Origin: Isoperla grammatica
Lineage: Eukaryota > Arthropoda > Insecta > Plecoptera > Perlodidae
Assembly (NCBI GenBank): GCA_945910005.1
Contig: OX246748.1
Span: 12,370,423-12,434,422, forward strand
Length of the DNA: 64,000 nucleotides
Reading direction: 5' to 3'
The notes beneath the pieces are model-generated. The model was not told the origin of the DNA. It was given only the letters and a program-made list of their open reading frames with translations, and ran no database searches. Positions 61,901-64,000 of the stretch are shown in pieces; positions within the stretch are counted from its first letter, which is position 1, and the number at the start of each line of letters is the position of its first letter. Made by a program: the position numbers and the translations under genes.

Positions 61901-63426
61901 TGTTGCAATGTCACCACCTTGATTGTAATTACACTATTTTCCACTTATACAAGCTAATTACACTATTTTCCACCTTGAAAAGTAGTGTGGCAAATAGCTA
62001 CATCAAGCTGTACAGAGGACTGTGGGGGTGGACTGAAACCGTACAGCGTTGCCACATCAGCACACAGCATTGTTGCAATGTCACCACCTTGATTTTATAC
62101 AAGCTAATTACGTACACTATTTTCCACCTTGAAATGCAGAGCGGTAAACAGCTGCATAAAGCTATACAGAGCACTCCGGGGGTGGACTGAAACCGTACAG
62201 CGTTGCCACATCAGCACACAATGTCACTACCTTGATTTTATACAAGGTAATTACACTAATTTCCACCTTAAAAAGCAGAGCGTCAAACAGTTGCATCTAG
62301 CTATACAGAGCACTGCGGGGATGGACAAAGTTGTGGGGACACTGTCTCGTTGTCCAATAATTGTAAATACATTCAGCTGATGTTGTCAAGGGTGCTACAT
62401 ATGTCTAGGCGCGATATGAGCAACTGTAAAATGTTTTTATTATCAATATTAAAATTTGTATCTGTCTGTATGTATCTGCATCTATTTTGACAAAGCTGAT
62501 ATGTAATTATGTTGCATCAAAGGGCTAATAAACTTGGTATTGATATTATTGGACACCCTAGTTTATGACCGCGAACCAGCTTACCTCGAAAGGCTCCCTA
62601 TGGAGCTTATATCCCCCAGCTTACCTCGAAGAGCTGCCTATGGAGCTTACACCCCCCAGCTTACCTCGAAGCGCTCCCTATAGAGCTTATACCCCCCAGC
62701 TTTCCTCGAAGAGCTTTCTGTGGAGCTTATATCCCCCAGCTTACCTCGAAGTGCTCCCTATGGAGCTTAAACCCCCCAGCTTACCTCGAAGTGCTCTTTA
62801 TAGAGCTTATACCCCCCCGCTTACCTCGAAGAGCTTTCTGTGGAGCTTATATCCCCCAGCTTACCTCGAAGTGCTCCCTATGGAGCTTAAACCCCCCAGC
62901 TTACCTCGAAGTGCTCCCTATAGAGCTTATACCCCCCAGCTTACCTCGAAGAGCTCCCTATAGAGCTTACACCCCCCAGCTTACCTCGAAGAGCTCCCTA
63001 TGGAGCTTACACCCCCCAGCTTACCTCGACGAGCTCCCTATGGAGCTAACACCCCCCAGCTTACCTCGAAGAGCTCCCTATGGAGCTTACACCCCCCAGC
63101 TTACCTCGAAGAGCTCCCTATAGAGCTTACACCCCCCAGCTTACCTCGAAGAGCTCCCTATTGAGCTTATATCCCCCAGCTTACCTCGAAGAGCTCCCTA
63201 TGGAGCTTATCGACGCCCCGTCGGCGACGCGTCTATCCCGCCCCCCGGCGAGTCCGTCGTCCAGGTCCGAAGTGTCCGAGTCCGACAGGCGCGACGTGGT
63301 GGAGGGGGGCGAGAGGTGGTCGGTGGGGGTGAGGGGCATCTCAAGGTCAAGGGCATCTCCGTGGCAACCGAGGTAGTACCACTCTAGCTCCTCGTCCAGC
63401 GGTGCCACACTCAACTCTATCACCAC
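31311..63426 (-). CDS. Rim: RIM active-zone scaffold, 3' half (13 exons joined)
   Basis: RIM is the presynaptic active-zone scaffold that couples Rab3/vesicles to calcium channels and priming factors. From 63426 down to 31311, thirteen exons with GT-AG borders join with consistent phases (0,2,0,1,1,2,1,1,2,1,2,1,0 at their starts), giving 4275 nt: 1424 residues plus stop. The order is: end of C2A (residues about 1-20), Ser/Arg-rich linker (20-1250), C2B (about 1270-1400), short Ser-rich tail. Diagnostic strings include GRKRRLGFGRKGKTSFTVHR, SERPRGSRG, QLSDFIDGLGPGQLVGRQ and VWGDYGR. The gene's 5' half lies outside the window. Splice sites were chosen by frame and family resemblance; microexons or alternative exons could be missed. 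Confidence 0.93.
32017..32175. mobile_element. Tc1/mariner-pogo-type MITE in a RIM intron
   Basis: About 159 bp with inverted ends of about 23 bp (left begins CAGTGAAACTTCTTTATAAC; right is its complement) flanked by TA on both sides, the target duplication of Tc1/mariner-class elements. Ends of the CAGTGAAAC...TATAAC type fit the pogo/Tigger group. The interior is non-coding. Confidence 0.85.
32509..32648 (-). CDS. Rim: RIM exon, middle of C2B
   Basis: 140 nt, phase 1 in and phase 0 out. It encodes (A)PYVKVYLVNGKKCIAKAK, TATARKTLDPLYQQQLAF and REPFQGCILQ, the C2B strands around the first and second loops. The acceptor is 'tttgttgtgattccag', the donor CTGCAG|gtgagc. The KTLDPLYQQ block is nearly invariant in the family. 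Confidence 0.95.
32882..33120. repeat. (GAAT)n then (CAAT)n compound microsatellite
   Basis: About 45 copies of GAAT/ATGA tetramers (32882-33075) pass directly into about 11 copies of AATC (33076-33120). The array stops 15 bp before the coding edge of the exon at 33135, so it reaches the donor-side intron of that exon. Confidence 0.95.
33135..33349 (-). CDS. Rim: RIM exon, pre-C2B motif and start of C2B
   Basis: 215 nt, phase 2 in and phase 1 out. It encodes WSPSLRLAADGG, QLSDFIDGLGPGQLVGRQ, GDIQLSLCYQKGYLEVEVIR and ARGLQARPGSKLLP. The acceptor 'tgttggtactag' was chosen because it alone restores frame with the preceding exon and yields the family motif between SSEG and SDFIDGLGP. The tempting 'ggttggcag' 26 nt inside would break the frame. 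The donor is CCAG|gtgaga. The first loop (ARPGSK) lacks the aspartates of calcium-binding C2 domains. Confidence 0.93.
34562..34665. repeat. 104-bp palindrome with 16-bp perfect arms
   Basis: GCGAGAGAAAATGTCG at 34562-34577 is the exact reverse complement of 34650-34665. The spacer is rich in TCG/CGA. A related string (TTTTCTCTCGCCGA followed by AAACACGATT) occurs at 43908-43932, so it belongs to a repeat family. Confidence 0.7.
35241..35380. mobile_element. TIR element related to those at 1582 and 60318
   Basis: Ends GGCCCGGTATTACGATC (left) and GATCGTAATATTAGGCCC (right) are inverted repeats. The interior holds TTGCCATGGTGAAAACAAGC, as in the relatives at 1582-1728 and 60318-60457. Non-coding, about 140 bp. 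Confidence 0.7.
36963..37119. mobile_element. 157-bp element with perfect 18-bp TIRs
   Basis: CCAACAGCTTACCTTGTA at 36963-36980 is the exact reverse complement of 37102-37119. The interior is AT-rich and non-coding. The same terminus occurs at 41728, 42263-42275, 42580 and 49973, defining a family. No clear target duplication is visible. Confidence 0.8.
38209..38374 (-). CDS. Rim: RIM linker exon before C2B
   Basis: 166 nt, phase 1 in and phase 2 out. It encodes DMRTQLGSHRKRSSPNSG, ATSISVQRSQEVVPLLVA and KTQSSTDGSLNSISSSEGSS. The STDGSxNSxSSEG block corresponds to the STDGSINSYSSEG block of vertebrate RIM1/2 just before C2B. The acceptor is 'gtatgttgctgcag'; the donor is ATCATC|gtaagt. Confidence 0.92.
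41728..42275. mobile_element. 548-bp element with CCAACAGCTTACCTT termini
   Basis: Starts CCAACAGCTTACCTTA and ends TAAGGTAAGCTGTTGG, matching the termini of the 157-bp element at 36963. The interior is AT-rich with one GC-richer patch (41810-41885). No transposase-like frame is visible. It could instead be two separate termini that happen to face each other. Confidence 0.6.
43640..43960. repeat. CpG-rich inverted repeat patch
   Basis: CCGTCCGGTCAAAATCGGACG (about 43654) faces its near-complement CGTCCGATTTTGTCCG (about 43705) about 30 bp away. Downstream TCG-rich sequence resembles the palindrome at 34562-34680. Probably a decayed foldback element. Confidence 0.5.
44386..44459 (-). CDS. Rim: RIM small linker exon
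   Basis: 74 nt, phase 2 in and phase 1 out. It encodes SATDKPLADRCPRSAFHT followed by SEYCHQ. The acceptor 'acacatctactacag' and donor CAAG|gtaagct are good, and the phases fit both neighbours exactly. I recall no specific domain for this piece. A small phase-mismatched exon like this cannot be skipped without a frameshift. Confidence 0.82.
44460..49312 (-). other. RIM intron of 4.9 kb
   Basis: Mostly AT-rich, with a poly-A run near 47440-47463, poly-G runs at 48329-48367 and CpG-rich islands at 47480-48110 and 48260-48620 (listed separately). No exon was assigned to RIM. Confidence 0.6.
47480..48620. other. CpG-rich intronic islands of unknown nature
   Basis: Two stretches (47480-48110 and 48260-48620) are rich in TCG/CGA words, unlike the surrounding intron. 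Open frames exist on both strands, for instance a plus-strand frame starting MANFTFPDRGLLRRGPR at 48446 that runs past a donor-like GCGAG|gtgagtc at about 48620. I recognise no protein family. Options are decayed mobile elements, an alternative promoter region with a first exon, or a nested gene. Confidence 0.3.
49313..49463 (-). CDS. Rim: RIM linker exon with the GRKRR-TSFTVHRSEEVLP block
   Basis: 151 nt, phase 1 in and phase 2 out. It encodes GRKRRLGFGRKGKTSFTVHR, SEEVLPDDVRHLVKQ and GSSASSDGEGSQDGD. This matches a conserved basic block in the RIM linker (SATGRKRR...TVHRS). The acceptor 'ggaatgtctgcag' reproduces the SATG-RKRR junction; an upstream 'tttatcgtag' would add eight residues (AMSDGMSA) in the same phase and could be an alternative. 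The donor GACAG|gttggc is weak by consensus but gives the correct phase. Confidence 0.92.
49973..49987. repeat. Isolated GGTAAGCTGTTGG terminus
   Basis: Matches the right terminus of the elements at 36963-37119 and 41728-42275, without an obvious partner nearby. It may be a truncated copy. Confidence 0.5.
50472..50642 (-). CDS. Rim: RIM linker exon, Gly-rich
   Basis: 171 nt, phase 1 in and out. It encodes DGSLSDTAVGHLHGLEG, a Gly-rich run (GGGSGGGSGGGKPGGGQ) and FVGLGKKSNSTSQLSATG. DGSxSDTAVG and KKSxSTSQLS are conserved RIM linker signatures. The acceptor is 'gtttgcttcttccag'; the donor is CTACAG|gtagga. At 171 nt with symmetric phases it could be skipped in frame. Confidence 0.93.
51174..51355. 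mobile_element. Palindromic MITE, copy A (RIM intron)
   Basis: About 180 bp and nearly a complete hairpin: left arm TTAGGGTCGAATGCATAG to CCACCAATCACAGAG, right arm CTCTGTGATTGGTGG to CTATGCATTTGGACCTTA. Both ends carry TTA, as in PIF/Harbinger-type target duplications. Copy B at 56885-57066 shares the arms and centre ('catggcaatgctg'). Lies between RIM exons 50472-50642 and 51394-53591. Confidence 0.85.
51394..53591 (-). CDS. Rim: RIM giant linker exon (about 732 codons)
   Basis: 2198 nt, phase 2 in and phase 1 out. The acceptor 'tcttcatatttttcag' is excellent; the donor is GCCG|gtgagt. It encodes a Ser/Asp-rich, low-complexity region without a known fold, starting VDSYKPASNNYLTISKYF and ending RSLSNADVPPDEKA. 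Cys-containing clusters (YTDCDECPSK, SCSCSRN, SCRSCCRQS) and basic/phospho-type motifs (RRKSSAES, LRRTNSAMPS) recur. In vertebrate RIMs the region between SERPRG and DGSQSDTAVG is only a few dozen residues, so this exon is a large lineage-specific expansion. Skipping it would break the frame. Confidence 0.92.
53592..54282 (-). other. RIM intron, 0.7 kb
   Basis: AT-rich, nothing recognisable apart from two similar short strings around 'gaagttgaacagtggggtga' near 54030-54065. Confidence 0.6.
54283..54490 (-). CDS. Rim: RIM linker exon with GWDRHYSGLSDSD and SERPRG
   Basis: 208 nt, phase 1 in and phase 2 out. It encodes GWDRHYSGLSDSDLPRSG, SLSPDKDVLADLADSDIE and SVASVTSSAFSTQSERPRGS. It parallels vertebrate RIM GWDPHR...DSDVSDVSAVSRTSSAS...SERPRGN. 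The acceptor 'aatgtgtgcatgtag' and donor GATGAG|gtcagt are used. Confidence 0.93.
54491..56482 (-). other. RIM intron
   Basis: AT-rich. Contains a direct repeat of about 155 bp (56029-56335). A moderately GC-rich patch at 55080-55560 shows no recognisable protein. Confidence 0.6.
56029..56335. repeat. Two-copy direct repeat, about 155 bp
   Basis: 'actacagtatc', 'ttagctataatttag', 'aactattga', 'tttttaagcgag' and 'atcacacaattat' occur in the same order in 56050-56170 and 56200-56330. The copies are diverged by substitutions and small indels. Confidence 0.75.
56483..56698 (-). CDS. Rim: Candidate alternative RIM exon, boundaries uncertain
   Basis: The minus-strand frame encodes RLRMKLWPPERESEPVKTSK, then EKTNGKVLPGKSQ and RRRSFESATNLFEKSRG, with a donor CGCG|gtaatc that is in phase with the next exon (G|GC TGG GAT). 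The obvious acceptor (ccaatacacag at 56650) gives phase 2, which does not fit the upstream exon (phase 1 out). An upstream acceptor 'atgtgtttgtag' at 56699 gives a 216-nt exon with phase 1 on both sides, a clean cassette. It would add a hydrophobic stretch (WFLVLFGCLCVVPI). An alternative first exon starting at a Met is also possible. I do not recognise the sequence from other RIMs. Confidence 0.5.
56868..57317. mobile_element. TIR element of the GCCCGGATTCACAAGAGG type, with nested insertion
   Basis: Ends CCCGGATTCACAAGAGGT (left) and ACCTCTTGTGAATCCGGG (right) are inverted repeats. Internal arms include 'ggtctcagctataagacc' and 'ggccggtcttagagataa'. It is interrupted at 56885-57066 by a palindromic MITE. 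A related uninterrupted copy is at 61378-61589. Confidence 0.8.
56885..57066. mobile_element. Palindromic MITE, copy B, nested
   Basis: Left arm TTAGGGTCAAATGCATAG to CCACCAATCACAGAG, right arm CTCTGTGATTGGTGG to GCATTTGACCCTAA. Closely related to copy A (51174-51355). Inserted in the larger TIR element near its left end. Confidence 0.85.
57863..58195. repeat. Two-copy direct repeat, about 170 bp
   Basis: 'atctacatctaac', 'tatgtgagcaaattctacaa', 'aaattaattaaagca' and 'tttctgattaaatt' recur in the same order in 57863-58015 and 58040-58195, diverged. Confidence 0.75.
58338..58487 (-). CDS. Rim: RIM linker exon, RQLPQIP and basic helix
   Basis: 150 nt, phase 1 in and out. It encodes GSPKKRQLPQIPHALQ, KALKDRVTQDLEDRARMMKQ and RMNQMQVQRGAGVC. 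RQLPQ-P followed by an ERTRQMK-type basic helix is the RIM proline-rich/RIM-BP-binding neighbourhood in vertebrates. The donor GCG|gtgagt is strong. The acceptor 'gtggtgttctag' was chosen; 'gactaacag' 15 nt upstream would add five in-frame residues. Confidence 0.92.
58847..60242. repeat. 30-bp minisatellite, about 46 units (RIM intron)
   Basis: Units of 30 bp, 'ttagtcctgcccaatttgtg' plus 'taccttcttc' or 'tacctttgtc', run from 58847 to about 60100, then decay to 60242. Because 30 is a multiple of three, long open frames exist on both strands (a decapeptide GRTKTKVHKL on the minus strand). None has gene-like features, and the array lies between RIM exons in the wrong phase for coding. The two unit types alternate in a non-random order, with a 150-bp block duplicated near 59460-59750. 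Confidence 0.95.
60318..60457. mobile_element. TIR-family element related to 1582-1728
   Basis: Begins GGGCCGGTCTTACAATCTC and continues through GTTGCCATGGAGAAAACAAG to 'ttattgggacc', colinear with the reverse complement of 1582-1728. The distal terminus (attgtaagac-type) is missing, so this copy is truncated at its right end. Confidence 0.75.
60511..60733 (-). CDS. Rim: RIM linker exon, Ser/Arg/Pro-rich
   Basis: 223 nt, phase 0 in and phase 1 out. It encodes PMGSSHQPLSSSQRSHSAA, SRSRSKSPRGGRTTDHRSLS, PPEGGRHLPSHAYVP and RFASRSAAATPTG. This is the basic, SP-rich linker just downstream of C2A. The acceptor is 'ttttcattgtctccag'; the donor is CACCG|gtcagt. Confidence 0.9.
60852..61061. mobile_element. 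Foldback element, about 210 bp
   Basis: Left arm 'gaaactgtaagaatgacg' then 'accccctccttatcccctcc'; right arm is the complement ('ggagaggatatggagggggc', 'agtcattcttacagtttc'). The CT-rich arm on one strand and GA-rich arm on the other include 'acccgacccccctcaactc' and its complement. Confidence 0.85.
61378..61589. mobile_element. TIR element, uninterrupted relative of 56868-57317
   Basis: Begins GCCCGGATTTACAAGAG and ends CTCTTGTGAATCCGGGC. The inner arms 'tcttatctctaagactggcc' and 'agcccggtcttagagataag' pair. About 210 bp, non-coding. It provides the empty-site sequence (ggtcctaag) for the nested insertion at 56885. Confidence 0.8.
61736..61862 (-). CDS. Rim: RIM linker exon after C2A
   Basis: 127 nt, phase 2 in and phase 0 out. 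It encodes SPPPEVEMGEQRRSRRDMSP, QGRKRAAGMMGRDKA and ASYQPQRK. The acceptor is 'gctgtacggtttcag'; the donor AGAAAG|gtcggt is unusual at position +3 to +5 but leaves the correct phase. The acceptor with the first 13 exon bases is part of a tandem repeat reaching upstream to about 62330. Confidence 0.88.
61850..62340. repeat. 154-170-bp tandem repeat duplicating a RIM 3' splice site
   Basis: Units begin at 'tggactgaaaccgtacagcg' at about 61860, 62030 and 62185, with a decayed fourth near 62320. On the minus strand each of the first three carries the RIM acceptor 'gctgtacggtttcag|TCCACCCCC'. Copy 3 matches the true acceptor through CCCCCGGAG; copy 2 reads CCCCCACAG; the fourth has lost the AG. 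Confidence 0.9.
62341..62570 (-). other. Intron core between the two splice-site repeats
   Basis: Unique AT-rich sequence of about 230 bp separating the acceptor-side repeat from the donor-side minisatellite in the same RIM intron. Nothing recognisable. Confidence 0.6.
62575..63215. repeat. 40-bp minisatellite duplicating a RIM 5' splice site
   Basis: About 16 units of 40 bp, with 'ttacctcgaa' starting at 62581 and every 40 bases to 63181. The minus-strand unit consists of about 26 nt of exon end (ATAAGCTCCATAGGGAGCTC, then TTCGAG) plus 14 nt of intron (gtaagctgggggat). Fifteen of the sixteen retain TCGAG|gtaag-type donors; the unit at 62701 has 'tttcctcgaa' and loses the GT. The true exon border is 63185. 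Confidence 0.95.
63185..63426 (-). CDS. Rim: RIM exon, end of C2A and following acidic linker
   Basis: 242 nt, phase 0 in and phase 2 out. It encodes VVIELSVAPLDEELEWYYLG, the last strand of the C2A domain, then LSPPSTTSRLSDSDTSDLDD and GASISSIGSSSR. In vertebrate RIM C2A the matching part reads LIELETALLDDEPHWYKLQ followed by an SDSEVSDYD-type block. The acceptor is 'tgtggtgttcgcag'; the donor TTCGAG|gtaagct is the innermost of a tandem series. The rest of C2A lies upstream, beyond 64000. Confidence 0.9.
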
Positions 63427-64000
63427 CTGCGAACACCACATAATACATATTTAAAAACTAAACTCTACTAGTAGAACAGGTATATCATATGAAACAACAT
63501 ATGTTCCAGGGGAGAGTCGTTTAAACGTAACGGTATTTGTGATTATATTTATTTATTTATTTAATGTCTATCGTATTCATTTTTATAACTGATTTACAAA
63601 GGTGGACAATTAAATAGAACTATGCATACAAATCATAATGAAAATTATGAAATAGAAAGAATTGAAAACCACTACACAAATAACAATAGTTAAATAAGCA
63701 AGGACAATAAAAATGAATTGAGAAATTTTAAATTATGCAAATCAATTAAGAATAGGCCTATATTACATAATACAAATAAAATATGTATGTTTTATTTATA
63801 TATGACGGAAATAAACAGAAAAATAAAGGAAATGGAAAAAGAAAAGAGTTTTAACGTTTTGAGTTGGGTCGAATTTTCTTTGTTGTAAAGTTGAAAGTCA
63901 GAATAATTATGGTTTGTTTATCCAATTTATCATTAGTCTGCTCAAACTCAAAGCACTTCCCTATTCCCACCGTGTCAAATACACTTCATCTTTATGTTTG
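63427..64000 (-). other. RIM intron, continues past the window
   Basis: AT-rich, nothing recognised; the exon carrying the preceding part of C2A is outside the window. Confidence 0.6.

Overview
The window is animal (metazoan) genomic DNA, not bacterial: coding sequence sits in short GT-AG exons scattered through AT-rich, transposon-rich DNA. Protein resemblance points to an invertebrate, most likely an arthropod, but I cannot name the species. The one gene I can reconstruct is the 3' half of RIM (regulating synaptic membrane exocytosis), on the minus strand. Its exons run from 63426 down to a stop codon at 31311. Thirteen exons join with matching splice phases and give an uninterrupted frame of 1425 codons including the stop. 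They encode the end of the C2A domain, the long Ser-rich linker (with one 2.2-kb exon), and the complete C2B domain. The promoter, zinc-finger region, PDZ domain and most of C2A lie beyond base 64000. One further candidate exon (56483-56698) has ambiguous boundaries.

Layout: 1-8.1 kb is repeat DNA, with dispersed repeats, an 80-bp satellite (about 1.4-4.9 kb) with a 723-bp higher-order duplication, a three-copy 180-bp repeat, a small hAT-type element and CpG-rich inverted repeats. From 8.4 to 15.4 kb there are four tandem copies of a 1.66-kb unit carrying ten tRNA-like segments, all on the minus strand. From 15.4 to 31.3 kb I find no intact gene; this part holds inverted-repeat elements, SINEs, a hAT fragment, a degraded pumilio exon (18712-18859) and probably the RIM 3' UTR. 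From 31.3 to 64 kb are the RIM exons and introns. The introns hold several families of short inverted-repeat elements and three minisatellites.

The most unusual feature is the intron between 61862 and 63185. A 40-bp minisatellite has multiplied its 5' splice site about 16 times, and a second repeat of about 154-170 bp has multiplied its 3' splice site about three times. As far as I can read, only the innermost donor and innermost acceptor keep the RIM frame open. Exon boundaries are read by eye from splice consensus, frame and remembered RIM family sequence; nothing has been aligned or checked against transcripts.
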